Assembly (NCBI GenBank): GCA_036403035.1
Contig: DASWRT010000099.1
Coordinates: 1-26,161, forward strand
Length of the DNA stretch: 26,161 nucleotides
Reading direction: 5' to 3'
Source: DASWRT01 sp036403035
GTDB lineage: Bacteria; Pseudomonadota; Alphaproteobacteria; ATCC43930; CGMCC-115725
The position numbers were made by a program, and so were the translations under genes. The stretch's first letter is position 1. The number at the start of each line of letters is the position of its first letter. The notes under the pieces were generated by a model, which worked only from the letters and a program-made list of their open reading frames with translations, did no database searches and was not told the DNA's origin. Below are positions 7,381-15,410 of the stretch, piece by piece.

Positions 7381-7476
7381 TGATTGTGCCGCGGCAATGC
7401 GTATCATCCGCTTCGCGAATGGGTCAACGTCCGCCCATATAGGTTCGCTTAGCGGTTTTTCCCGTCCCGGATCGAG

Positions 7477-7812
7477 ATGCAGCCCTTCGAGACGATCTAC
7501 ATCGACAGCATGGTCGCGGCGTGCAACGGCAGCGGCGGGCCGCTAGGCCATCCGCGCGTCTATCTCAACCTCGCGGCAGACGGCAAGGTCGAGTGCCCGT
7601 ACTGCTCGCGCCTCTTCGTCTACGCCGCCGCGGACGCCGCACATGCCGGCGGCCGGGGCGCGGCGACGCCGGGCGCGGACGGTAAGCTGAGCGCGACCGG
7701 CGCGGACCATCCGCCGCCGGGCACGCCCGCGCCGGCCAGCCCCGGCGTACCGCCGCCCTCACCGGCGAAGGCCGGCGCCGTGTCGAGTTCGGCGAACCCG
7801 GCCAAGTCTTGA
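7477..7812 (+). CDS. zf-CHCC domain zinc-finger protein
   Basis: This is a small zinc-binding protein of the zf-CHCC family, related to the C-terminal domain of the mitochondrial complex I subunit NDUFS6 and common in Alphaproteobacteria. The ligands are Cys16, His25, Cys40 and Cys43, within GHPRVYLNL and VECPYCSRLF. The folded part ends near residue 50. The remaining ~60 residues are a Pro/Ala/Gly-rich tail that looks disordered and is longer than usual for this family. ATG 7477 is preceded by GGATCGAG. The stop overlaps the start of polA by four bases (TTGA, 7809-7812), suggesting co-translation. The exact role in bacteria is not settled. Confidence 0.85.
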   Translation: MQPFETIYIDSMVAACNGSGGPLGHPRVYLNLAADGKVECPYCSRLFVYAAADAAHAGGRGAATPGADGKLSATGADHPPPGTPAPASPGVPPPSPAKAGAVSSSANPAKS

Positions 7813-10703
7813 GCGCCGAGACGGCCAGCGCGACCGCCGGCGCGGTGAGCCCTGCTGCTGCGGCGCCGTCGGCGGACGTTGCGCCGCCGCGGCACGTCTA
7901 CCTCATCGACGGCTCCGGCTTCATCTTCCGCGCCTACCACGCCTTGCCGTGGCTCAGCCGTGGCGACGGTACGCCGGTCAATGCCGTGCTCGGCTTCGTC
8001 AACATGCTGCTGAAGCTGGTCGGCGAGACCGACGCCGACCACATCGCGGTCGTCTTCGATTCGAGCCGGACGAGCTTCCGGAACGAGATCTACGACCAGT
8101 ACAAGGCGCACCGGCCGGACGCCCCGGACGACCTGAAGCCGCAGTTCGGCCTCGTCCGCGAGGCGACCGACGCGTTCGGCATCGCGAAGATCGAGAAGGA
8201 AGGCTTCGAGGCCGACGACCTGATCGCGACCTATGCGCGGGAGGCCGCCGAAGCCGGCGCCGTCGTCACCATCGTGTCGTCCGACAAGGACTTGATGCAG
8301 CTCGTTAACGACAAGGTCACGATGCTCGACCCGATCAAGAACAAGCCGATCGGGCCGGACGAGGTGCACGAGAAGTTCGGCGTCGGGCCGGAGAAGGTGA
8401 TCGACGTCCAGGCGCTGTGCGGCGACAGCGTCGACAACGTGCCGGGCGTGCAGGGCATCGGCGTCAAGACCGCCGCCGACCTCATCAACGCCTACGGCAG
8501 CCTTGAGGCGCTGCTCGACCGCGCCGGCGAGATCAAGCAGGCGAAGCGGCGGGAGACATTGCTCGATCCGGCGAACCGCGAACGCGCGCTGATGTCGAAG
8601 AGGCTGGTGACGCTCGACGACCACGTGCCGCTGCCGTGCCCGCTCTCGGCGCTGGCGCTGAAGGCGATCGATACCGAGCGCCTCGCCGCCTTCTGCCGCG
8701 CCCAAGACTTCCGCAAGGTCGTGCAGCGGATCGAGGCCGGCGCCTTCCGCATGAAGGGTGCGCCGGCCGCCGCGGCGGCCGGCGGCGGCGCGGTCCCGTC
8801 GGCCGGAGCCGCACCGGCGAGCGAGCCGAAGCACGACGCCTTCGTCACCGGCAATTACGCCTTGATCCAGGACGAGGCGGCGCTCGAACGCTGGGTCGCG
8901 CGAGCGCAGGAAGCAGGCATGGTGGCGCTCCATGTCGAGACCTGCGGGCCGGAGGCGGCGCTCGCGCCCGTCGTCGGATTCGGGATCGCCGTGCCGTCCT
9001 GGGGCGGCGAGAAGCAGCAGGCGGCCTATCTGCCGATCGGCCATATCGCCCCCGGTACGGACATGCTCGACGCTGGTGCGGCGCCGCAGCAGATCGCGTC
9101 CGATAGGGCCGTCGCTGCGCTCGGGCGCCTCGCCGAGGACGCGTCGGTGCTCAAGGTGGGCCACAATCTGAAGTTCCTTGCCGAGGTGCTGGCCGGGCTC
9201 GGGATAGATCGCATCGCGTCCTACGACTGCACGATGCTGATCTCCTACGTGCTCGACGGCGCGCAGCACGGCCATGCGCTCGACGAACTGGCGGCGCGGC
9301 ATCTCGGACACGAGCCGATCCCCTACAAATCGCTCTGCGGCACCGGTAAATCGCAGATCGGCTTCGACGCGGTCCCGGTCGAGAAGGCGCGCGACTACGC
9401 GGCCGAGGCGGCGGAGTTGACGCTCGGCCTGCATCGCGTGCTGAAGCCGCGGTTGCCGCGCGAGCGCATGACCGGCTTCTACGAGACGGTCGAGCGTCCG
9501 CTGCCGCCGATCGTCGCCGACATGGAGCGCGCCGGGGTCAAGGTCGACCGCGACGAGCTGCACCGGCTGTCGGAGGATTTCTCCGGGCGGCTCGCGGCGC
9601 TGGAGCGCGAGATCTTCCAGCTCGCCAAGCACGAGTTCACGATCGGCTCGCCGAAGCAGCTCGGCGAGGTGCTGTTCGACGAGCTGGGGCTGCCCGGCGG
9701 CAAGAAAGGCAAGACCGGCGCCTACAGCACCGACGTCACCGTGCTGGAGCAGCTCGCGCTGACCCACGACCTGCCGCGCAAGGTCCTGGACTGGCGGCAG
9801 CTCGCGAAGCTGAAGGCGACCTATACCGACGCGCTCCTCGGCCTGATGCGGCCCGACACGGGGCGGGTCCATACCACCTTGCAGCTCGCCGCCACCTCGA
9901 CGGGCCGGCTGTCCTCGACCGATCCCAACCTCCAGAACATCCCGATCCGCACCGAGGAAGGCCGGAAGATCCGCCGCGTCTTCGTCGCCGAGCCGGGCCA
10001 CGTGTTGCTGTCGGCCGACTACAGCCAGATCGAGCTGCGCCTCGCCGCGCACATGGCCGACCTGGAGACGCTGCGGGAATCGTTCCGGCACGGCGAGGAC
10101 ATCCACGCGCGCACCGCGAGCGAGGTGTTCGGCGTGCCGATCGATCAGGTCGACGCCAATGTCAGGCGCTATGCCAAGACGATCAATTTCGGCATCCTTT
10201 ACGGCATCAGCGCCTTCGGCCTCGCGCAGCGGTTGCAGATGCCGCAGAACGTTGCCGGCGACTACATCAAAGCCTACTTCGCGCGCTTTCCCGGCATCCG
10301 CGACTACATGGAGCGGACCAAGCTGACCGCGCGCGAGACCGGCTATGTCGAGACTCTGTTCGGCCGCAAGTGCTACATCCCCGGCATCCGCGACGGCAAC
10401 GCGATGCGCCGGCAGGGGGCGGAGCGGCAGGCGATCAATGCGCCGCTCCAGGGCACGGCCGCGGACATCATCAAGCGCGCGATGAACCGCGTGCCGGACC
10501 GGCTCCGCGACGCCGGGCTCAAGACGCGCATGCTGCTCCAAGTGCACGACGAGCTGCTGTTCGAGGCGCCCGAGGACGAGGCCGAGCGAGCGGCGCCGAT
10601 CATTCAAGAAGTGATGGAGGGCGCCTGCGCCCCCCGCGTGACGCTCAGCGTCCCGCTGGTCGTGGAAACCGGCTGGGCGAAGAACTGGGAAGAGGCGCAT
10701 TAG
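7809..10703 (+). CDS. polA: DNA polymerase I
   Basis: This is a family A DNA polymerase for Okazaki fragment processing and repair synthesis, 964 aa. The 5' nuclease domain (~28-320) is intact: YLIDGSGF, EGFEADD, SSDKDL and GDSVDNVPG. An Ala/Gly-rich linker follows (~330-355). The 3'-5' exonuclease-like domain (~365-545) is degenerate: HVE at 375-377 replaces Asp-x-Glu, NLKFL has Leu457 where Asp is expected, and YAAEA has Ala534 where Asp is expected. The polymerase domain is intact: motif A DYSQIELR (Asp737), motif B RRYAKTINFGILYG (Lys790), motif C VHDE (His913, Asp914). The start is TTG 7809 overlapping the upstream stop; GTG 7845 is the alternative. The enzyme should polymerise and remove primers but probably does not proofread. 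Confidence 0.96.
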   Translation: MSAETASATAGAVSPAAAAPSADVAPPRHVYLIDGSGFIFRAYHALPWLSRGDGTPVNAVLGFVNMLLKLVGETDADHIAVVFDSSRTSFRNEIYDQYKAHRPDAPDDLKPQFGLVREATDAFGIAKIEKEGFEADDLIATYAREAAEAGAVVTIVSSDKDLMQLVNDKVTMLDPIKNKPIGPDEVHEKFGVGPEKVIDVQALCGDSVDNVPGVQGIGVKTAADLINAYGSLEALLDRAGEIKQAKRRETLLDPANRERALMSKRLVTLDDHVPLPCPLSALALKAIDTERLAAFCRAQDFRKVVQRIEAGAFRMKGAPAAAAAGGGAVPSAGAAPASEPKHDAFVTGNYALIQDEAALERWVARAQEAGMVALHVETCGPEAALAPVVGFGIAVPSWGGEKQQAAYLPIGHIAPGTDMLDAGAAPQQIASDRAVAALGRLAEDASVLKVGHNLKFLAEVLAGLGIDRIASYDCTMLISYVLDGAQHGHALDELAARHLGHEPIPYKSLCGTGKSQIGFDAVPVEKARDYAAEAAELTLGLHRVLKPRLPRERMTGFYETVERPLPPIVADMERAGVKVDRDELHRLSEDFSGRLAALEREIFQLAKHEFTIGSPKQLGEVLFDELGLPGGKKGKTGAYSTDVTVLEQLALTHDLPRKVLDWRQLAKLKATYTDALLGLMRPDTGRVHTTLQLAATSTGRLSSTDPNLQNIPIRTEEGRKIRRVFVAEPGHVLLSADYSQIELRLAAHMADLETLRESFRHGEDIHARTASEVFGVPIDQVDANVRRYAKTINFGILYGISAFGLAQRLQMPQNVAGDYIKAYFARFPGIRDYMERTKLTARETGYVETLFGRKCYIPGIRDGNAMRRQGAERQAINAPLQGTAADIIKRAMNRVPDRLRDAGLKTRMLLQVHDELLFEAPEDEAERAAPIIQEVMEGACAPRVTLSVPLVVETGWAKNWEEAH

Positions 10704-10776
10704 ATCGGTTTTCCATCGAGCCTGGAGCATGGCCGACCCGATCTACCGGCCAGACGTATGCCGTTAAAAAACAACG

Positions 10777-10872
10777 TTCGAACCACCAAGACACCAAGAC
10801 ACCAAGGACCTCCGGCGCACGCGGCGTGCGCTGAAGTCTCCTCTTGGTGCTCTTGGTGTCTTGGTGGTTCGA
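10777..10872. repeat. ORF-less hairpin element of ACACCAAG repeats (derivative of the GxxExxY element)
   Basis: Two arms built from three ACACCAAG-like units face each other. The left arm is 10777-10806 (TTCGAACCACC, then two ACACCAAG units); the right arm is 10842-10872 and carries one variant unit (GCACCAAG). Between them a second perfect stem, GCGCACG/CGTGCGC, closes the loop (about 10815-10831). The whole 96-nt unit could fold into one long hairpin or cruciform. The left arm matches the terminal inverted repeats of the element at 15949-16404 almost exactly, but there is no coding interior. It lies 73 nt after polA and could also act as a strong RNA structure there. Confidence 0.85.
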
Positions 10873-11018
10873 TCGTCACCGGTTCCATCCGCGGCACGGG
10901 CGCGCGGGAAGCCGCGTCGCGTCGAGCGCCACCGGACTCAAAGGAAGTCCGCGCTAACGCGCATTGCGTCCAAGCCTGGGGCGGGAATTCCAACATTATG
11001 CCGGGTTCCCCCGCCCAA

Positions 11019-11084
11019 CCCTCCCCCGCAAGGGGGGAGGGCTTTGGCGGCGCTCCGCTTTTCTCCTTTCCCCCGGACAGGAGA
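11019..11084. repeat. GC-rich intergenic hairpin repeats before ccmB
   Basis: CCCTCCCCC (11019-11027) pairs with GGGGGAGGG (11033-11041) across a short GCAAG loop. A second small inverted repeat TCTCCT/AGGAGA (11062-11067, 11079-11084) follows. Together with the ACACCAAG hairpin these fill the 416 nt between polA and ccmB. No gene is visible in that gap. The pattern resembles dispersed intergenic repeats that many high-GC proteobacteria carry. There is no T-run, so it is not an ordinary terminator. Confidence 0.55.
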
Positions 11085-11119
11085 GGGCGCTCCGAACGGG
11101 CCGTGCAAGCTGGCGTGCA

Positions 11120-11785
11120 ATGACCCCCTTCCTCCGCCTCGTCCGGCGCGATCTCCGGCTCGCCCTGCGGCAGGGCGGCGACGTGGCGATGGTCGTCGCC
11201 TTCTTCGTGCTGACGGTCGTCTTGTTCCCGTTCGGCGTCGGGCCGGAACCGGGGCTGCTCGGGCGCATCGCGCCCGGCGTGATCTGGGTGACGGCGCTGC
11301 TTGCCGCGCTGCTGTCGCTGGAGCGGCTGTTTCTCGCCGACTACGAGGACGGGAGCCTGGAGCAGCTCGCGCTGGCGCCGCTGCCGCTGGAGGCGGCGGT
11401 GCTTGCGAAATGCCTCGCGCACTGGTTGGTGACCGGCTTGCCGCTGATCGTCGTGGCGCCCGGCCTCGGCCTCCTCCTGTCGCTCGACCGCGAGGGCTAC
11501 GGGGTGCTGGTCGCCGGCATGGCGCTCGGCACGCCGAGCCTCAGCCTGATCGGCGCGGTCGGCGCGGCGCTGACCCTCGGCGCGCGGCGCGGCGGCGTGC
11601 TGCTGTCGCTGCTGGTGCTGCCGCTCTATATTCCCGTATTGATCTTTGGGGTCGGGTCCGTAGAAGCCGCAATTGCCGGCTTCGGTTCGCGGCCTTACCT
11701 TCTGATCCTGGCGGCGATGGCGATGGGCGCGCTGCCGCTCGCGCCGCTCGCCGCCGCCGCCGCCGTGCGGCAAGCACTTGAATAG
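11120..11785 (+). CDS. ccmB: Haem exporter subunit CcmB
   Basis: This is the integral-membrane subunit of the CcmABCD haem-handling ABC complex of System I cytochrome c maturation, 221 aa, the normal length for the family. The N-terminus (TPFLRLVRRDLRLALRQGGD) is typical. About six hydrophobic segments follow, including VVAFFVLTVVLFPF and VIWVTALLAALLSLERLF, with the conserved LFLADYEDGSLEQL stretch and GTPSLSLIGAVGAALT near the end. ATG 11120 starts the family motif directly. ccmA, its ATPase partner, normally overlaps the 5' end of ccmB but is absent here, replaced by intergenic repeats. Transcription probably starts in that gap. ccmC follows after 85 nt. Confidence 0.93.
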   Translation: MTPFLRLVRRDLRLALRQGGDVAMVVAFFVLTVVLFPFGVGPEPGLLGRIAPGVIWVTALLAALLSLERLFLADYEDGSLEQLALAPLPLEAAVLAKCLAHWLVTGLPLIVVAPGLGLLLSLDREGYGVLVAGMALGTPSLSLIGAVGAALTLGARRGGVLLSLLVLPLYIPVLIFGVGSVEAAIAGFGSRPYLLILAAMAMGALPLAPLAAAAAVRQALE

Positions 11786-11870
11786 AAAAGCCGCCCCAAT
11801 TCGAGTAGTGTCCCGACGAATGCCGATGGAACGGCATCGTTCCCTCGCCGAGCCAGCCGCCGGTTTAAGC

Positions 11871-12650
11871 ATGCACCGTTACGCCAACCCGACCCGTTTC
11901 ATGCGCCTCAGCGGCGCGATCCTGCCGTGGAGCGCCGCGGCGGCCGGGCTGTGCCTCGCCGCCGGGCTCTATCTCTCGCTGTTCGTGGCGCCGCCGGACT
12001 ACCAGCAGGGCGAGACGGTGCGGATCATGTTCATCCACGTGCCGGCGGCGTGGATGGCGCTCTTCGTCTATGCCGGCATGGCGGTCGCGAGCGCGGTGGC
12101 CCTGATCTGGCGCCACCCGCTCGCCGACATCGCGGCGCGTGAGGCGGCGCCGATCGGCGCCGCCTTCACCCTCGTCTGCCTCGTCACCGGCTCGCTCTGG
12201 GGCAAGCCGATGTGGGGCACGTGGTGGGTGTGGGATGCGCGGCTGACCTCGGTGCTCGTGCTGTTCTTCCTCTATCTGGGATACCTTGCGCTGGTCCACG
12301 CCTTCGACGACCCGACGCGGGGGGCGCGAGCCGGGGCGATCCTGGCGCTGGTCGGCGTCGTCAACCTGCCGATCATCAAGTTCTCCGTCGACTGGTGGAA
12401 CACGCTGCACCAGCCGGCCAGCATCACGAAGTTCGGCAAGCCGTCGATCGATCCGTCGATGCTCGTGCCGCTCCTGGTGATGGCGGTCGCGTTCACGCTG
12501 CTCTATGTCGCGCTGCTGCTCGTCCGCATGCGCGCCGCGATCATCGAGCGCAAGCTCCGGGCCCTGCGCTTCGGCGCGGCCGCCGCCGTGGAGATCGACT
12601 CTTTTGCCGCACCGGGTCGTCCGGCGGCGCCCGCCCATCCAGCTTCCTGA
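11871..12650 (+). CDS. ccmC: Haem-handling protein CcmC
   Basis: This is a membrane protein that presents haem to the chaperone CcmE, working with CcmABD; 259 aa. The Trp-rich periplasmic WWD-type motif WGKPMWGTWWVWD spans residues 110-122. The two conserved external histidines are His56 (FIHVPAAW) and His180 (WWNTLHQP). Six membrane segments are visible. ATG 11871 (MHRYANPTRF) is the family-typical start; a longer reading from 11778 would add Arg-rich sequence that overlaps the end of ccmB. The C-terminal tail after RALRFG is a little long and Ala/Pro-rich. Confidence 0.95.
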   Translation: MHRYANPTRFMRLSGAILPWSAAAAGLCLAAGLYLSLFVAPPDYQQGETVRIMFIHVPAAWMALFVYAGMAVASAVALIWRHPLADIAAREAAPIGAAFTLVCLVTGSLWGKPMWGTWWVWDARLTSVLVLFFLYLGYLALVHAFDDPTRGARAGAILALVGVVNLPIIKFSVDWWNTLHQPASITKFGKPSIDPSMLVPLLVMAVAFTLLYVALLLVRMRAAIIERKLRALRFGAAAAVEIDSFAAPGRPAAPAHPAS

Positions 12651-12657
12651 TCCGACG

Positions 12658-12843
12658 ATGAGTACGGTTTCCGACTTCCTGGCCATGGGCGGCTACGCCG
12701 CCTTCGTCTGGCCGGCCTACGGCGTCGCCGCAATCGTGCTCGGCGGCATCACCGTTCAGAGCGTGCTCGGCTACCGCGCGCGGCGGCGCGAGTTGGACCG
12801 GCTTCAGGCTGCTTCCGGCGGCGAACGGCGGCGGCGGCAATGA
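12658..12843 (+). CDS. ccmD: Small haem-exporter subunit CcmD
   Basis: This is a 61-aa single-pass membrane protein needed to release holo-CcmE from CcmABC. It has the family layout: an N-terminal FLAMGGYAAFVWPAYG segment, one membrane helix (about residues 14-38) and a basic cytoplasmic tail (GYRARRRELDRL). The ATG at 12658 lies seven bases after the ccmC stop. Its TGA overlaps the ccmE start by four bases (12840-12843). Confidence 0.92.
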   Translation: MSTVSDFLAMGGYAAFVWPAYGVAAIVLGGITVQSVLGYRARRRELDRLQAASGGERRRRQ

Positions 12844-13346
12844 CCCGCAAGAAGCGGCGGCTGTACGCGGTCCTGGCCGGTATGGCGGCGCTCGGCGTCG
12901 CCACCGCGCTCGTGCTCTTCGCCTTCAGCGACGACCTCGTCTTCTTCTACAGCCCGACCGACCTCCAGACGAAGCATGTCCCGATCGACCGCCGCCTGCG
13001 GATCGGCGGCCTCGTCGAGGAGAACAGCGTCACCCGCGAGGATGGCGGCAAGACGATCCTGTTCCGCGTCACCGATGGTGCGCACACGGTCGGCGTCACC
13101 TTTACCGGCGTGCTGCCGGATCTGTTCCGGGAGGGGCAAGGCGTCGTCGCCGAAGGGTCGATGCGCCGCGACGGCACGTTCAAGGCGACCGAGGTGCTGG
13201 CGAAGCACGACGAGAAATACATGCCGCCTGAGGTTGCCGACATGCTGAAGAAATCCGGCCGCTGGCAGGAAGGGATGGGCGGCGGCGCGTCCGCGCCCCG
13301 TCCCACGGCGGCGGCCACGACGACGGGAACGGAGGCTGCGAAGTGA
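12840..13346 (+). CDS. ccmE: Haem chaperone CcmE
   Basis: This is the periplasmic haem chaperone that binds haem covalently and passes it to CcmF/CcmH, 168 aa. A positively charged start (TRKKRRLY) and one membrane anchor (about 8-29) precede an OB-fold beta-barrel. The haem-binding His123 and nearby Tyr127 are in LAKHDEKYMPPEV. The tail after residue 145 is Ala/Thr/Gly-rich and flexible, as usual. It overlaps ccmD and ccmF by four bases at each end, indicating coupled translation. Confidence 0.96.
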   Translation: MTRKKRRLYAVLAGMAALGVATALVLFAFSDDLVFFYSPTDLQTKHVPIDRRLRIGGLVEENSVTREDGGKTILFRVTDGAHTVGVTFTGVLPDLFREGQGVVAEGSMRRDGTFKATEVLAKHDEKYMPPEVADMLKKSGRWQEGMGGGASAPRPTAAATTTGTEAAK

Positions 13347-15364
13347 TCGCCGAACTCGGGCATTATGCTCTCGTCCTCGCGCTGTTCATGGCGCTGCTGC
13401 AATCGACGCTGCCGCTGGTCGGCGCGTCGCGCGGCCATGCCGCCTGGATGAATGTCGGGCGGAGCACCGCGGCGGCGCAGTTCGGGCTCGTGCTGTTCGC
13501 GTTCGGCGCGCTGATGTACGCCTACGTCGTCTCCGACTTCTCGGTGTTCAACGTCTTCCAGAACAGCAACTCGGCGCAGCCGCTGATCTACCGGATCAGC
13601 GGCGTCTGGGGGAACCATGAGGGCTCGATGGTCCTCTGGGTGCTGATCCTCTCGATCTTCGGCGCCGCCGTCGCGCTGTTCGGCGGCGGGCTGCCGCCGT
13701 CGCTGCGGGCCCGCGTCCTCGCCGTGCAGGGGATGATCGGCGTCGGCTTCCTCGTCTTCATCCTCGCGACATCGAACCCGTTCCTGCGCCTCACCCCGGC
13801 GCCGCTGGAAGGGCGCGAGCTGAACCCGCTGCTCCAGGATCCCGGCCTCGCCTTCCATCCGCCGTTCCTCTACCTGGGCTATGTCGGCTTCTCGATGGCC
13901 TTCTCCTTCGCGGTGGCGGCGCTGATCGAGGGGCGGGTCGACGCCGCCTGGGCGCGCTGGGTGCGGCCGTGGACGCTGGCCGCATGGTGCGCGCTCACCG
14001 TCGGCATCGCGATGGGGAGCTGGTGGGCCTATTACACGCTGGGCTGGGGTGGCTGGTGGTTCTGGGACCCGGTCGAGAACGCCTCGTTCATGCCCTGGCT
14101 CGTCGGCACGGCGCTGCTGCATTCGGCGATCGTCGTCGAGAAGCGCGAGGCGCTGAAGAGCTGGACGATCCTGCTCGCGATCGTGACCTTCTCGCTGTCG
14201 CTGATCGGCACCTTCCTCGTGCGCTCGGGCGTGCTGACGTCGGTGCATGCTTTCGCGGTCGACCCGGAGCGCGGCGTCTTCATCCTGGCGCTGCTGGTCG
14301 TCGCGATCGGCGGCTCGCTGACGCTCTACGCGGTGCGTGCGCCGAGCCTGAAGACAGGCGGCCTGTTCGCGCCGATCTCGCGCGAGGGCGCGCTGATCCT
14401 CAACAACCTGCTGCTCTCGACGGCCGCCGCGACCGTCTTCCTCGGCACGCTCTACCCGCTGCTGATGGATGCGGTCGGCGGGCCGAAGGTCTCGGTCGGA
14501 TTCCCGTTCTTCAACAAGACCTTCGTGCCGCTGATGATACCGATGCTGGTGGCGCTGGTCGTCGGCCCGCTGCTCGCCTGGAAGCGCGGCGACCTCACGG
14601 GCGCGCTCGGCCGGCTGAAGTTCGCGTTCGGGGCGGCCGTCGTGATCGCCCTCGGCGCGTGGTACGCCGTCTCGGGGGGGCCGGTGCTGGCCGTGTTCGG
14701 CCTGGGGCTCGCCGCATGGCTGTTCGCCGGCAGCCTCGTCGAGTATGCCGAGCGCATCCACCTGTTCGGGGCGCCGTTCGCCGAAAGCCTGCGCCGCGCC
14801 CGCAACCTGCCGCGCGCCGCCTACGGCATGACGCTGGCCCATGCCGGTATCGCGATCACCGTCGCCGGCATCGCCGGCTCGGCGTGGCAGGCCGAGAGCA
14901 TCGAGTCGGTGAAGCCCGGCGGCACGGTCGACCTCGCCGGCTACAGCTTCCGCTTCGACGGACTCTCGGAGGGACAGGGGCCTAACTACAGCTATCAGCG
15001 TGCGACGCTGACGGTGACGCGCGACGGGAAGCCGGTCGCGACGATGTATCCGGAACGCCGCTTCTACCCGGTGCAGCGCCAGGGGACGACCGATGCGGCG
15101 ATCCGCACTAACGGCTTCCGCGACCTCTATGCCGCGATCGGAGACACCGACGCGCAGGGCAACACCGTGCTCCGCCTGTACCGCAACCCGCTCGTGCCGT
15201 GGATCTGGGGTGGCGCGATCGTGATGGCGCTCGGCGGGCTGGTCAGCCTCAGCGACCGGCGGTTCCGGATCGGCGTGCCGGTGCGCCGCCGCCGCAGCAG
15301 CGGCGCCGCGGTCCCGCCCGGCAGCGGCGGCGGCTTGCAGCCGCAGCCCGGCGCCGGCGACTGA
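13343..15364 (+). CDS. ccmF: Cytochrome c haem lyase subunit CcmF
   Basis: This is a large polytopic membrane protein (673 aa) that, with CcmH and CcmI, attaches haem to apocytochrome c. The WWD motif WGGWWFWDPVE lies at about residues 235-245. Conserved stretches include the N-terminal HYALVLALFMALLQS, WGNHEGSMVLWV, LLQDPGLAFHPPFLYLGYVG and FLVRSGVLTSVHAFAVDPERG. The start is GTG 13343, with GGAGG eight bases upstream, overlapping the ccmE stop. The periplasmic C-terminal region (about 510-610) carries the MYPERRFY motif seen in the family. The last ~25 residues are Arg/Gly/Ser-rich and not conserved. Confidence 0.97.
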   Translation: MIAELGHYALVLALFMALLQSTLPLVGASRGHAAWMNVGRSTAAAQFGLVLFAFGALMYAYVVSDFSVFNVFQNSNSAQPLIYRISGVWGNHEGSMVLWVLILSIFGAAVALFGGGLPPSLRARVLAVQGMIGVGFLVFILATSNPFLRLTPAPLEGRELNPLLQDPGLAFHPPFLYLGYVGFSMAFSFAVAALIEGRVDAAWARWVRPWTLAAWCALTVGIAMGSWWAYYTLGWGGWWFWDPVENASFMPWLVGTALLHSAIVVEKREALKSWTILLAIVTFSLSLIGTFLVRSGVLTSVHAFAVDPERGVFILALLVVAIGGSLTLYAVRAPSLKTGGLFAPISREGALILNNLLLSTAAATVFLGTLYPLLMDAVGGPKVSVGFPFFNKTFVPLMIPMLVALVVGPLLAWKRGDLTGALGRLKFAFGAAVVIALGAWYAVSGGPVLAVFGLGLAAWLFAGSLVEYAERIHLFGAPFAESLRRARNLPRAAYGMTLAHAGIAITVAGIAGSAWQAESIESVKPGGTVDLAGYSFRFDGLSEGQGPNYSYQRATLTVTRDGKPVATMYPERRFYPVQRQGTTDAAIRTNGFRDLYAAIGDTDAQGNTVLRLYRNPLVPWIWGGAIVMALGGLVSLSDRRFRIGVPVRRRRSSGAAVPPGSGGGLQPQPGAGD

Positions 15365-15410
15365 CCGACCCGCGCCGCCGCTGCCGCTGCCTTCCGAACG
15401 GTTCTCCGCA

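Noticed and set aside
7620..10730. A 1036-codon open frame antisense to polA
   Set aside because: It is a shadow of polA's G/C-rich third positions: composition is His/Arg/Leu/Asp-rich with no domain, and polA itself is unmistakable.
10777..10872. CRISPR-like array because of the regular ACACCAAG units
   Set aside because: The units are 8 bp, contiguous and without spacers, arranged as inverted arms; no cas genes are present.
11019..11041. Intrinsic terminator after polA
   Set aside because: The stem is strong but no T-run follows, it is over 300 nt from the polA stop, and it looks like a dispersed repeat.
12947..14842. A 631-codon frame antisense to ccmE/ccmF
   Set aside because: High-GC shadow: Arg/Gln/Glu/Asp-rich, no domain, opposite two certain genes.
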